DNA of 59,570 nt, taken from assembly GCA_030054195.1 (NCBI GenBank), contig JASGCJ010000003.1:36783-96352 (forward strand), in the 5' to 3' direction. Source of the DNA: Minisyncoccota bacterium (GTDB lineage Bacteria > Verrucomicrobiota > Verrucomicrobiia > Methylacidiphilales > Verrucolacustridaceae). Made by a program: the position numbers and the translations under genes. Below, piece after piece: positions 45,282-54,547 of the stretch; positions within the stretch are counted from its first letter, which is position 1; each line of letters opens with the position of its first letter. The notes beneath the pieces are model-generated. The model was not told the origin of the DNA and searched no databases. It saw only the letters and a list, made by a program, of their open reading frames with translations.

Positions 45282-47309
45282 TCACTTCTTTGGGGCAATC
45301 CTTCCCTCTTTCTTGCGGAAAGTCACCTTCAAGCGACCTTCCGCCTTTTCTCCGGGCTTGAGATCCAAATGTTGGCCAAAAAGAACGCAGTTACCCTGAC
45401 GAATCGGGCCCTCAGGCCCTCGCTCCACATCTAAAAGGGGATATCCCCAGACCAAGGGAAGATTTTCTGAAGCCAAAGTAACTTCAAACCCATCCGTTGT
45501 CACAGCCACCACTCGTGTTACCCCCGATCCGTGCCACATCTCTTTGTCAGATTTCTTGGTTTCCCCAAATTGCCAAACTCCCCGACCCGACTGATCTGGC
45601 CCCAGATTCAAATTTAGCTCCGTCGCGAAGTTTGCCTCCAGAGGCAACTTTCCCGTATTCGTGATTCGATATGAAACTTCGATTAAGCCTCCCGCCGCAT
45701 CGATCGCATAGGTTTTCTCCAGCAAGCACGGCATTCGCGTACCCACGCGATACAATCCCCCGTCACGTTCCAACGCCAGTGTCACCCGACTACCCGTTTG
45801 CCGCATCTGCTTAATCTCAAACGGCTGCAGAATAAAATCCCCCAGCTCCGGATACGTCCCCGCCGACAACTGCTCGACGGAAGTTCCCTTTGCAAAAAAG
45901 TGATCCTGAAAAATTCTCCTCTCGTACCAGTCCACAGGACCTACGCTTGCCCCGTTCACTCCTTCATCTCGTCGCGTCAACACATCCGCTAAATTTTTTC
46001 CCAGTTCAGGTAACCCGACCTCAAGACAAGCCCCTCCTAAGTGTGGTGCAAAAAGCAGGCTCAACGCCGGATGCCCCGCTACCACCTCCATCTGCCCATC
46101 CGCATTCACATCTTCCCGTACCAGATCCGTTTCAGCCTGACCTGCCCTCATCTCCGCCTCGGCCATCAGGAGCTCCCGCCACAGTGCCCCCCGCAAATGG
46201 GGCAAGTGAACGCCCCCTTGCGTACCATGCCACTGCGCTGTCGAACACTGCGCCCGCCACAACCGATCCAGCACCGCACGAGCTCCAGAAAAAGAGCTCT
46301 TCCCTTTCAACCTGCGACCCAACATCAAATTTTTTCGATAAAGAAGGTTTAACTCCTCATAACGCACGCGAAAGGAAGACCACGACCCCCCTCGAAAAAA
46401 CGGGAGCCACTTCCCAGCGTCAAACCTCTGCGCTAACTGCCCTCGCTCGCGGAAATACTCCTTCCTGGCTACTCCGGGCAAAGACCAACCCCCCAACTCC
46501 GCAGGCGTCCCTGGGGGCAGAGAAACTCGCCCCCGAGGACTCTGTCTCTCCAACTGGCGTTGCCCCGTCAACGTGTTCACCCAGCTAGCCGACTCCTGCA
46601 ACCTGGCAAAAAGAGTATCCAAATACCCAGCTACCCCGCCCGTTACCTGATTCCAATTCTCCAGATTCGCCGCCAAGGTCAGGGTGATGTCCTCGCCCCG
46701 ATTCGCCATCCGTCGCAAATAACCAAACACCTCATCCAACGGTGCGTGCGGAATCAGCCGCGCTAAATCAGGACACGTTGGGAAGACCGACAACAGATTT
46801 CCCGCCTGATCGGTCACATAGTGGCCATTCATTTTTGCCGGAATGATTCCCGCTTGCTGAAAAAAAGACCCTTCCACAAACGAATACTTCAATCCCCCTC
46901 GGCTAAACGCACCGCACAACGAAGGCCCCCAAACCCCCTCCGCCAACCAAGCCCCCACAGGCTGCGCCCCCAACTTCTCCTTCAACCAGCTATTCATTTT
47001 TGCGATCTGCCCGTCCCGATCCTCCTCAGGCCACTCCACTAAAACTGGTTCGTAAAATCCTCCCGACATCATCTCGACTCTTCCCGTGGCTACCAAATCC
47101 TTCACCTTCTTGACCAAATCCGCATGTCGCTCCCCCCATGCTTCCAAAAGAGGCCCACTCACATGCAGATTCACCGCTATCCCAGGATACTTCTCCAAAA
47201 CTGCAATAACAGGCCGGTACACATCTGCGGTGATCCGATCCACTACCTCGGGTAGATTTCCGACGGGTTGATGCATATGTAGCCCGAGGACTAGGTTCAC
47301 GTTCTTCAT
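45282..47309 (-). CDS. GH57-family protein, probably catalytically impaired
   Basis: The 675 residues align well, from memory, with GH57 4-alpha-glucanotransferases. These have a (beta/alpha)7 catalytic domain opening [16 protein letters not shown], with GGFYEPVL and [13 protein letters not shown], then a C-terminal beta-sandwich (about residues 400-660). The nucleophile E124 is kept in [11 protein letters not shown]. The family's acid/base block (HDDGEKFG in the archetype) reads LAANLENWN at 212-220, so the catalytic Asp appears lost. The D-D of the next motif also reads EG. It may be a glucan-binding or regulatory partner of the adjacent GH57 enzyme. Confidence 0.88.
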   Translation of the reverse strand: MKNVNLVLGLHMHQPVGNLPEVVDRITADVYRPVIAVLEKYPGIAVNLHVSGPLLEAWGERHADLVKKVKDLVATGRVEMMSGGFYEPVLVEWPEEDRDGQIAKMNSWLKEKLGAQPVGAWLAEGVWGPSLCGAFSRGGLKYSFVEGSFFQQAGIIPAKMNGHYVTDQAGNLLSVFPTCPDLARLIPHAPLDEVFGYLRRMANRGEDITLTLAANLENWNQVTGGVAGYLDTLFARLQESASWVNTLTGQRQLERQSPRGRVSLPPGTPAELGGWSLPGVARKEYFRERGQLAQRFDAGKWLPFFRGGSWSSFRVRYEELNLLYRKNLMLGRRLKGKSSFSGARAVLDRLWRAQCSTAQWHGTQGGVHLPHLRGALWRELLMAEAEMRAGQAETDLVREDVNADGQMEVVAGHPALSLLFAPHLGGACLEVGLPELGKNLADVLTRRDEGVNGASVGPVDWYERRIFQDHFFAKGTSVEQLSAGTYPELGDFILQPFEIKQMRQTGSRVTLALERDGGLYRVGTRMPCLLEKTYAIDAAGGLIEVSYRITNTGKLPLEANFATELNLNLGPDQSGRGVWQFGETKKSDKEMWHGSGVTRVVAVTTDGFEVTLASENLPLVWGYPLLDVERGPEGPIRQGNCVLFGQHLDLKPGEKAEGRLKVTFRKKEGRIAPKK

Positions 47310-47317
47310 AAGGAGCC

Positions 47318-49459
47318 TTAAATATACCAGTTCTTCATGTCCAACGCACGCACTGGCCCACTGAACTCAATCAACCCCCGTTCGGGATACCGCTCCACCT
47401 CCGCCCCTCCTCGCAGGACTCGGACTAAAAAACTCACCTCTCCCCCCTCTCTCCTCCATCCAAGCGAAGAAAAGGGGAGCTGAACCTGCAATCCTTTTCC
47501 CTCCGCCACCTCCGTCACACAATCTGTCTGTTCATAAACCACCCCGTCCTTTGATTTTTCCAAATTCACCCGCCACCCTTCTCCCTGCCAGATGATTCGC
47601 AACCGAACAGGTGCCGGCAGATGAAAATCCACAATCACCTCATCCCCAACCAGCTCCTTCGAATCCAATCGGAAATAAAAGTTCTTCTCCCCATACCCGT
47701 AGTAAATATTTTTCACACGCCGGTCCCCCTGGGCCATAGCACCCTGATCCCTCCACGCTTCGTATCTCCCCGCACCCGCCCAATCCAGAAAACTCGGTGT
47801 TCCACTGAATTTGGGTTCAATCGCTCGTGTCGGCAGGACTCCCAAGCGAACCTCTGAACTACAGATCGGCACACTCAAGCCCGCGGGAGGCGTTACCCCC
47901 AAACGCCGATACACATTCTGCAATCTCCCTCGAAATAATCCGTCGAAGATCAAATCACTGTCGGTCTGAAAATCCGGGCCATACCACCAAAACCAGTCGC
48001 TTCCCTCCGCCGCATACAAATCCTCCCACGCCGCCGCCTTCACTTCCGAAGTTAATTTTCCCCTGCCTTCCTCCCGCAGGAGAAAATCCCGCGTCCGCTT
48101 GATCCAACTCCATCCCTGGTTCTCCTCCGGATCCCCAATCCAGATGTCAAAGTTCCCACTGATCCACGAACCCGAATGGAGGCGCCCCGCCGGCCTCCCC
48201 GTATGCCGATCCAAATAACCCCCAAGGGTTGTCGAGTTCAATCCCTTCGTTTTTTCTAAGCGAAGATAGAACTCATCTAAAAAGGCCTCCCCGCTGTCGG
48301 GAAACGCTTCCCATGCGTTTTCTCCGTCTAAGGCCAACAGCACAACTCCATTCTGCGGCATCACCTGAGCGATATGCTGCAAATGGACCCGTAAATGCTC
48401 CGCCGCCATTTTCGGTTCGGTTCTTGCCGCCGTAAATCCGATGTAATCCGAGAGTGGCCGTTCGCGGAAAAGTGCCTTCAGACTCGCTCCTCCCTCCTCC
48501 ACCCTCCATGCCTGAAACAGTTCGGAATGATTTCCGTGCCACCCCTGCGCTTCCAATCCCCGGAATAAAACCATCTCATCCGTACAGAAATATTCGAACC
48601 CCGCCCGGGCGATGAGCGGAATCAACTCCGGACAGACCGACCCCTCCGAAGGCCACAACCCCCGTGCCTTCCTTCCAAATACCCGCTGATGCGCCGCCTG
48701 AGCCTTCTCTAGTTGCGCCAGCGCATCCTCCGGTGCCTGCAACCGCTCCGGCAAACGCACTCCTGGCATCGCCCGCTTCGCCACATCCGTATCCACTAAT
48801 AGCGGGAGAATAGGATGGTAAAACGGTGTCGTTGTCAGCTCCACCTGCCCCGAATCTGCCAGCGCCCGATATTCTCCCAAAATTCCCTGCAACATCTCTT
48901 TGTGAATCTCCAACACCCGTTGCTTCTCCTCTTCAGTGAAATCCTGCCCCTTCTGAATTAGCTTCCCCAACTCCGGATACTTTTTCCTAACCGCAAATCC
49001 GCACCAGCTCAGGTTGAACCAGACCTGCAAATCCCTCAGATCCTTCTCCCGAAACCTCCGCATATTCTGATCCGATTGACCCGCCCCAGCCCTCCTGCCC
49101 CGCAAATCGAGTAGTTGCCGATACCTTGGATAAGGATCCACACAAGTCGCCCAGTTAATTTTAAAAAAATGTTCCAGCAGCTGGTGTCTATCCTCCGTCG
49201 TTAAACTCGCCGCATCTTTCCGCGCCAACTCCGCCCACCGATCTTTCACTCTCCCCTCTGCCAATTCCTCAACCTGTTGAACGAGAACAGGCGTCAGATT
49301 GAAGTTTAACTTTACCCCCGGATGCCTCCTCGCCATCTCCGCCATGTCCGCATACCCACGCACGGTGTGTAAACGCACCCACGACATCGCCACCTCTCCG
49401 GTGACAACATCCACATAGGAGGGTTGATGGAGATGCCAGAGCAGGGCGACGTCAGCCAC
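47318..49459 (-). CDS. GH57-family alpha-glucanase/glucanotransferase
   Basis: The 713-residue protein starts at a GTG. The catalytic domain opens ALLWHLHQPSYVDVVTGE. The probable nucleophile is E272 in GLWPSEGSVCPELI and the acid/base is D378 in VVLLALDGENAWEAFP, both in the family positions, so unlike its neighbour it should be active. The central region has the DGENAWE pattern of amylopullulanase-like GH57 members. The C terminus is all-beta (about 590-710). It overlaps galT by 8 nt and is followed by the second GH57 gene after 8 nt. Confidence 0.92.
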   Translation of the reverse strand: MADVALLWHLHQPSYVDVVTGEVAMSWVRLHTVRGYADMAEMARRHPGVKLNFNLTPVLVQQVEELAEGRVKDRWAELARKDAASLTTEDRHQLLEHFFKINWATCVDPYPRYRQLLDLRGRRAGAGQSDQNMRRFREKDLRDLQVWFNLSWCGFAVRKKYPELGKLIQKGQDFTEEEKQRVLEIHKEMLQGILGEYRALADSGQVELTTTPFYHPILPLLVDTDVAKRAMPGVRLPERLQAPEDALAQLEKAQAAHQRVFGRKARGLWPSEGSVCPELIPLIARAGFEYFCTDEMVLFRGLEAQGWHGNHSELFQAWRVEEGGASLKALFRERPLSDYIGFTAARTEPKMAAEHLRVHLQHIAQVMPQNGVVLLALDGENAWEAFPDSGEAFLDEFYLRLEKTKGLNSTTLGGYLDRHTGRPAGRLHSGSWISGNFDIWIGDPEENQGWSWIKRTRDFLLREEGRGKLTSEVKAAAWEDLYAAEGSDWFWWYGPDFQTDSDLIFDGLFRGRLQNVYRRLGVTPPAGLSVPICSSEVRLGVLPTRAIEPKFSGTPSFLDWAGAGRYEAWRDQGAMAQGDRRVKNIYYGYGEKNFYFRLDSKELVGDEVIVDFHLPAPVRLRIIWQGEGWRVNLEKSKDGVVYEQTDCVTEVAEGKGLQVQLPFSSLGWRREGGEVSFLVRVLRGGAEVERYPERGLIEFSGPVRALDMKNWYI

Positions 49460-50480
49460 GCGTCACCGCCTCCCGCAAGATCCCCGCCGCCTCCTCAGGC
49501 AGAGTGGGGTTGATATAAAATCCGGTCCCAAACTCAAATCCTGCCACTCCCGTCAAACGGGGAAGAATTTCGACATGCCAGCGGAAGTCTAAATCGATCG
49601 TCGTCCACGCATCCGGCTGACGGCTCCGCCGAAACGGTGCGTTATGCAAAATCAGATTGTACGAAGGCTGATTCAACGCGCTGTGATACGCCAGCAACAC
49701 CCGTTGCACCGCCTCCGCCAATAAGACGAGAACATCGTCGCTTGAGTTTTGAAAGTCGGCTGCTTGCTTTCGGGGCATGATGCAGGTTTCAAACGGAAAC
49801 CGGCTCGCAAAAGGACAAAACACGGTGAACCCGTCATTTTCAAAAACTACCCGATCTCCAATCTTTCGCTCCGCCTGAAGAATATCCCCAAACAGGCTTC
49901 GATCCTTCTCCAGATAATAGGCCCGAGCCGCCGCCAGCTTTTCCTTTAGAACAATCGGTGTCACCGGCATCGCAATCAGCTGAGAGTGAGGATGGGGCAT
50001 CGTCGCACCCGCCAAGGCCCCGTGGTTTTTAAAAACCAGCACGTAGTGCAGCCTGGCATCCCGCGAGAGATCCAGAATCCGCGCTCGGCACGCATCAAAA
50101 ACCCGAGTAATCCCCGCCAAATTCTGCTTCTCCAAAACGAGTTGGGGATGGGGAGTCTCCACGATCACCTCGTGTGCACCGATCCCATTCATTCGGTCGT
50201 AAAATCCCACCGCCTCCTTCTCCAGCTCTCCCTCAACCCGCAATGCGGGAAACCGATTCGAAACCACTCGCAGCTGCCAGCCCGGACCATTTGCCACCCC
50301 GGCGGGACGAATCGCGTACAGCTCCGCAGGCGTATACGTCTCATGACCCTCTAAAAACGGATCCTCCTCAGGCCTTGTCGGCAGCAGCTCCTCGCACTTG
50401 TACCGCTCAGGCCGAATCTGCCGCTCAGGACTGAAAACCACCCACCGCCCCACCACCGGATCTTTTCTTAATTCAGGCAT
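49452..50480 (-). CDS. galT: Galactose-1-phosphate uridylyltransferase
   Basis: GalT exchanges UMP between UDP-glucose and galactose-1-phosphate. The 342 residues include the nucleophile motif HPHSQ (H163-P-H165) in GATMPHPHSQLIAMP. They also include GANVIVETP-like wording (GAHEVIVETPHPQ) and WHVEILPRLTGVAGFEFGTGF. Its stop lies inside the next gene, and glgA ends exactly at its start. GalT may feed glucose-phosphates from the glucan cycle, or supply UDP-sugars for LPS. No galK or galE is adjacent. Confidence 0.95.
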   Translation of the reverse strand: MPELRKDPVVGRWVVFSPERQIRPERYKCEELLPTRPEEDPFLEGHETYTPAELYAIRPAGVANGPGWQLRVVSNRFPALRVEGELEKEAVGFYDRMNGIGAHEVIVETPHPQLVLEKQNLAGITRVFDACRARILDLSRDARLHYVLVFKNHGALAGATMPHPHSQLIAMPVTPIVLKEKLAAARAYYLEKDRSLFGDILQAERKIGDRVVFENDGFTVFCPFASRFPFETCIMPRKQAADFQNSSDDVLVLLAEAVQRVLLAYHSALNQPSYNLILHNAPFRRSRQPDAWTTIDLDFRWHVEILPRLTGVAGFEFGTGFYINPTLPEEAAGILREAVTRG

Positions 50481-51914
50481 CTAAAATCTCCCAGGTTTGC
50501 TCGCTAAGGATTGGTAGACTTTCTCGTAGGCCGGCACAGCCGACCCCCAGCCCCAATCCTTAGACATGCCGTTTCGACGAATCTCATTCATCATTGCGGG
50601 TTCATCCCAAATCGCCAAGGCTCGATCCACACCTGCCGCCACACCCTCCGCCGTCGGTAAAACCCTAAACCCTGTCCCCTTTTCCGTTTTTTTATCCCAC
50701 TCCTGCACCGTATCCCTCAACCCTCCCACATCTGCCACCACAGGAATACAACCGTACCGCATCGAATACATCTGGGTCAGCCCACACGGCTCACTCCGTG
50801 AAGGCATCAGGAAAAAATCTGCCCCAGCAAAGATCCGCCGCGCCAACCCCTCATCATATCCCAACCGGACCGCAACCTGTTTTGGATACAACTGCGCCAA
50901 TCTCCTTCCCTCCTCTTCCAACACAGGATCTCCCGCCCCCAAAACCACAAGCCGTCCCCCCCTCCTCAACAACCTCTCGACCTCCCCCCAAGCCAGATCC
51001 ACCCCCTTGTCCCTAGTCATCCGCGTAACCATTCCAAATATCGGTTTTCCATTCGCAGGTTCCAACCCCATTTCCTTCTCCAAAGCCGCCCGACACTCCA
51101 CCCGCCCGGCCATCGATCCCACCTTGAAATTATTTTTTAAGGCCCCGTCCTTTGCAGGATTCCACTCCACCATGTCGATCCCGTTCAAAATTCCCGTCAA
51201 CTGCTTGGCCCGCGCCCGTAACACCTCATGCAGCCCATGCCCCCGCTCCTGATCCTGAATCTCCTGCGCGTAACTCGGACTTACAGTCGTAACCGCATCC
51301 GCCATCGCAATGGCCCCTTTCAGAAAATTCATCTTCCCATAAAACTCCAACCCCTCTGGCCGAAACACGCCCTCGGGAAGTCCCAACTTTTCAAAATCCG
51401 TATGAGAAAATTCACCCTGATATCCCAAATTGTGAACCGTACACACCGTTCGAATCGGCAACCCCAAAGCCTTCACATACGCCGGCACCAACCCCACATG
51501 CCAGTCATTAACCTGAATCACATCCGGTGTCGGTTCCACATACCTCGCCAACTCCACCGCCCCACGAGCTAAGAACTGAAACCGCACCAAACTATCCGGA
51601 TAATCCACCCCACCCTCCCCATACACACCCTCCCGATCAAAAAACTCATCCCTCTCCAACCCAAACAACGCCACTCCTCCCCTCTCTCCCTCCCAAACCC
51701 TCGCGCTTTTCACCCCCTCCACCCCAGGAACCTCGATCTCCCTTTCCGTCCGCCGAAACTCCCCCGATCTCCTTAAGCCCCGATGCAACGGCACCACCAA
51801 ACTCACCCCATGACCCGCCTTCGCCAGCGCCTGAGGCAATGCCGCCATCACATCGGCCAACCCCCCCACCTTCGCGTGGGGTGCCAGCTCCGTTGCTACG
51901 AATAGTATATTCAT
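50481..51914 (-). CDS. glgA: Glycogen (starch) synthase, GT5
   Basis: GlgA extends alpha-1,4-glucan from ADP- or UDP-glucose. The 477 residues open MNILFVATELAPHAKVGGL with K15 in the nucleotide-sugar KxGGL motif. Later motifs are DVIQVNDWHVGLVPAYV and the retaining GT-B active-site region SRSEPCGLTQMYSMRYG. The ATG at 51914 is preferred over the TTG at 51917. It heads the glgA-galT-GH57-GH57 run. The divergent rnr start is 31 nt away, so the two promoters must overlap. Confidence 0.96.
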   Translation of the reverse strand: MNILFVATELAPHAKVGGLADVMAALPQALAKAGHGVSLVVPLHRGLRRSGEFRRTEREIEVPGVEGVKSARVWEGERGGVALFGLERDEFFDREGVYGEGGVDYPDSLVRFQFLARGAVELARYVEPTPDVIQVNDWHVGLVPAYVKALGLPIRTVCTVHNLGYQGEFSHTDFEKLGLPEGVFRPEGLEFYGKMNFLKGAIAMADAVTTVSPSYAQEIQDQERGHGLHEVLRARAKQLTGILNGIDMVEWNPAKDGALKNNFKVGSMAGRVECRAALEKEMGLEPANGKPIFGMVTRMTRDKGVDLAWGEVERLLRRGGRLVVLGAGDPVLEEEGRRLAQLYPKQVAVRLGYDEGLARRIFAGADFFLMPSRSEPCGLTQMYSMRYGCIPVVADVGGLRDTVQEWDKKTEKGTGFRVLPTAEGVAAGVDRALAIWDEPAMMNEIRRNGMSKDWGWGSAVPAYEKVYQSLASKPGRF

Positions 51915-51945
51915 CAAATCTGGGTATCATTATGACCTGAAACCC

Positions 51946-54066
51946 ATGCCTACTGCCAGCCAGTTGCCCGATCGCATCCTTCACCTGCTCCAAGGCAAAA
52001 AGGCTACCCCCTTGGATCCTCCCACTATCTCGAAACGTCTCCGTGTTCCCATCGCCGCCGTTACCCGAACCCTCCACTCCCTCGAAAAAGAGGGCCGTAT
52101 CGCCCGCGTCCGACATACTCACTACATCGCCGCCCGCGATGCCGACCTCGTCACAGGCACCATCCAATTCCACGCCAAAGGCTTTGCCTTCGTCATTCCT
52201 CCCGACGGATCCCCCGACCTTCACATCGCCGCCGAGGATACAGGCACCGCCCTTCACGGCGACCTCGTCGTCGCCCGCATCGATCGCGGGGCCGGACCGG
52301 CCCCCCGTGGCCGCCGCCCTTCCGAACCGGAACGCTCTCGCGGCCGCGTCCACCGCATCCTCGAACGCCGCGCCGCCATGATCGTCGGCACTCTCCAGAA
52401 AACCGCCCGCTTCTTCATCGTCATCCCTGACGACCCCCGCCTTCTCCACAATCTCTACATCCCCGCCCCCGGTACCGAAGGCTCTCCTCAGGCCGAACCC
52501 GGCGACAAGGTGGTCGCTAAACTAATCGACTGGAAAGATCGCGGAACCAACCCCGAAGGCCTCCTCGTCGAACGCCTCGGCCGCGCTACCGATCCAGGCG
52601 TCGACATCCTCTCCATCATTCGGAAATTTAATCTCCCCGCCGCCTTCCCCCCCGAAGCTCTCGCCGAAGCCGAATCGTTTCCCCCCGTCGAACTCCCCGA
52701 CCGCCCTGCCGGACGGGAAGATCTCCGTGGCGACTTCATCATCACCATCGACCCCGACACCGCCCGCGATTTCGACGACGCCATCTCCCTCCGCGAACTT
52801 CCCAACGGCCACGTGGAGGTCGGTGTCCACATCGCCGACGTGTCCCACTACGTCAAACCCGGATCCGAACTGGATCACGAGGCCCGCAAACGCGCCAACA
52901 GCGTTTACCTCGTCAACGGCGTCATCCCCATGCTCCCGCCCCGCCTTTCGGATGGCCTCTGCTCCCTCCGTCCCAATGAACAACGCCTCACCTATTCCGC
53001 CTTTATTCGCCTCAACCCCGAAGGCAAACCTGGTGCCACCCGTTTCACCCGCTCGGTCATTTACTCCCGCCATCGTTTGACCTACGCCGAAGCCCTCCTT
53101 CGCCTCCGTCGTCCCGCCCAGGACGATCTCGACCGCTTTCTTCAACGCGCCTGGCACTTCGCCTCAGCTCTTCGTCGCCACCGCTTTGCCCAAGGCTCTC
53201 TCGACCTGGATTTCCCCGAACTTCGCATCCTCCTCGATCCCCAAGGCCGACCCAACCGGATCGAAAAAGAGTCCTCCGACGAATCCCACCAGCTGATCGA
53301 GGAGTTTATGCTCCTCGCCAACGAATCCGTCGCCCGCCACCTCAATCACGAAAAACGTCCTGCTCTTTACCGGATTCACGAAACTCCTGACGAATCCCGC
53401 TTGGTCGAATATCGGGAACTTCTCATCGCCCACGGAATCAAAGCAGGCGACCTGACCCAGCGGGGCGAAATTCAGAAAATTCTAAAACTTCTTCCCGGTC
53501 GTCCGGATGGCTACGCCCTCAAGATCGGTCTTCTTCGCTCCCTGAAACGGGCCGTCTACTCCCCAAAAAGTCTCGGACATTTCGGTTTAGCCAAATCCCA
53601 CTACACCCACTTTACCTCCCCCATCCGCCGTTATGCCGATCTCCTCGTCCACCGTGCCCTGGCCCACTCCAAAGGCGCCCCCCGCGTTGAGGGAGCTGCC
53701 CTCGATACCCTCGCCCAACACCTTTCCCGAACAGAACGCACAGCAGCCGAGGCGGAGCAGGAATCGAAAAAACTCAAACTCCTCGAGTACTTTGAGATGC
53801 AGTCCGGGCCCAACCCCAGCCAGACTTTCGAAGCCATCGTCACCGAAGTCACCAACTTCGGAATGTTTGTCGAACTGCCCGACTTTCTCCTTTCGGGCCT
53901 GATCCATGTCTCATCGATTCAGAACGACTTCTTCTCCTTCAATGCTGCCCAACGCTCCCTTCGGGGTCGCCGCTCAGGAAAAATCTACAAGGCCGGCACC
54001 CGCCTGCGCGTCGCCGTCCTAAAGATCGACCTCCAAAAACGGCAGGTTGATTTCAGACCCGCCTAA
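51946..54066 (+). CDS. rnr: Ribonuclease R (RNase II family exoribonuclease)
   Basis: RNase R degrades structured RNA from the 3' end. The 706 residues comprise a winged-helix start (PPTISKRLRVPIAAVTRTLH), cold-shock domains, and the RNB catalytic core with GDFIITIDPDTARDFDDAIS (the metal-binding Asp residues). An S1 domain lies at the end (FEAIVTEVTNFGMFVELPDF). It is about 100 residues shorter than the E. coli enzyme, lacking the long Lys-rich tail. The divergent glgA start is 31 nt away. A REP-like double hairpin follows 19 nt after the stop. Confidence 0.96.
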   Translation: MPTASQLPDRILHLLQGKKATPLDPPTISKRLRVPIAAVTRTLHSLEKEGRIARVRHTHYIAARDADLVTGTIQFHAKGFAFVIPPDGSPDLHIAAEDTGTALHGDLVVARIDRGAGPAPRGRRPSEPERSRGRVHRILERRAAMIVGTLQKTARFFIVIPDDPRLLHNLYIPAPGTEGSPQAEPGDKVVAKLIDWKDRGTNPEGLLVERLGRATDPGVDILSIIRKFNLPAAFPPEALAEAESFPPVELPDRPAGREDLRGDFIITIDPDTARDFDDAISLRELPNGHVEVGVHIADVSHYVKPGSELDHEARKRANSVYLVNGVIPMLPPRLSDGLCSLRPNEQRLTYSAFIRLNPEGKPGATRFTRSVIYSRHRLTYAEALLRLRRPAQDDLDRFLQRAWHFASALRRHRFAQGSLDLDFPELRILLDPQGRPNRIEKESSDESHQLIEEFMLLANESVARHLNHEKRPALYRIHETPDESRLVEYRELLIAHGIKAGDLTQRGEIQKILKLLPGRPDGYALKIGLLRSLKRAVYSPKSLGHFGLAKSHYTHFTSPIRRYADLLVHRALAHSKGAPRVEGAALDTLAQHLSRTERTAAEAEQESKKLKLLEYFEMQSGPNPSQTFEAIVTEVTNFGMFVELPDFLLSGLIHVSSIQNDFFSFNAAQRSLRGRRSGKIYKAGTRLRVAVLKIDLQKRQVDFRPA

Positions 54067-54084
54067 CATTTCTCCTTTGGCCTT

Positions 54085-54162
54085 TGTAGGGCGGGCATCT
54101 TGCCCGCCGGGTCTCAGCCTTCAGGCTTTTCGTTCCTGGCGCCCACGAATGGGCGCCCTACA
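54085..54162. repeat. REP/REPIN-like double hairpin, copy 1
   Basis: The 78-bp element starts TGTAGGGCGGGC and ends GGGCGCCCTACA, so its ends are inverted. The left hairpin pairs GGCGGGCA with TGCCCGCC around TCT; the right one pairs GGCGCCCA with TGGGCGCC around CGAA. The near-identical second copy is at 57587-57663. It lies 19 bases past the rnr stop and may also act as a terminator or 3' stabiliser. Confidence 0.8.
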
Positions 54163-54197
54163 TTTGTATCGATGTCCATCGTTCATTAACTCAGCAA

Positions 54198-54219
54198 GGT
54201 CCGTTAGGAATAACGGACC
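54198..54219. repeat. Single REP-like hairpin with the same head
   Basis: GGTCCGTTA (54198-54206) pairs with TAACGGACC (54211-54219) around GGAA, giving a perfect 9-bp stem. Read on the minus strand the flank is GTAGGGTCCGTT, the same GTAGGG head as the double hairpins, so this may be a divergent relative. Confidence 0.55.
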
Positions 54220-54254
54220 CTACCTATAAACTTAGAATCCTGCCCAGGCACCCC

Positions 54255-54290
54255 TCAATTTTCCTTCGAAAATTATCGGGCCGCCGGGAT
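54255..54290. repeat. 36-bp direct repeat, copy 1 (tRNA-Pro 3' tip plus hairpin)
   Basis: It contains the hairpin AATTTTC-CTTC-GAAAATT and then ATCGGGCCGCCGGGAT, the end of tRNA-Pro as seen on the plus strand. An exact second copy is at 54359-54394. After this copy the match to the tRNA stops. Confidence 0.8.
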
Positions 54291-54358
54291 ATTGGCCCCC
54301 GAACACCCACCCCTGGCCCAATCCTTTTTCGCCTCCGGCTGGATGAGATTGGGGCCCT

Positions 54359-54394
54359 TCAATTTTCCTTCGAAAATTATCGGGCCGCCGGGAT
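54359..54394. repeat. 36-bp direct repeat, copy 2
   Basis: Exact copy of 54255-54290, spaced 104 bases. Here the match to tRNA-Pro continues for 14 more bases (54379-54408 in all), up to the start of the T arm. Confidence 0.8.
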
Positions 54395-54408
54395 TTGAAC
54401 CCGGGACC
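54379..54408 (-). repeat. Putative attachment site: 30-bp copy of the tRNA-Pro 3' end
   Basis: These 30 bases are identical to 56589-56618, which cover the discriminator, the 3' acceptor strand and the T arm of tRNA-Pro(GGG). The sequence beyond (54409 on) does not match the rest of the tRNA. With the intact tRNA it brackets the AT-rich Sel1 gene, as attL/attR do around an island. Confidence 0.72.
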
Positions 54409-54547
54409 CCCATAAACCTAACCTTTTAGCGGACACAGGTCTGTTCGATCGGAATGAGTTATCTCCCAACTGCCCCGAAAGCAGTCAGCTAAGGCTATCG
54501 GATACTACTGGTTTTGTTGGGGATTGTTAGGGGACTATAAAGAGATG

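Larger units (their letters stand above)
54067..54547. other. Repeat-rich gap between rnr and the Sel1 gene
   Basis: The 480 bases contain a REP-like double hairpin (54085-54162), another hairpin (54198-54219), two copies of a 36-bp unit (54255-54290 and 54359-54394), and a 30-bp copy of the tRNA-Pro 3' end (54379-54408). The base composition turns AT-rich after about 54485. I found no coding frame and no complete tRNA here. Confidence 0.75.

Noticed and set aside
54379-54480. A second complete tRNA-Pro or a tmRNA on the minus strand
   Set aside because: The 3' half matches tRNA-Pro, but no matching acceptor 5' strand or anticodon arm can be folded upstream; only 5 of 7 acceptor pairs form with the best candidate.
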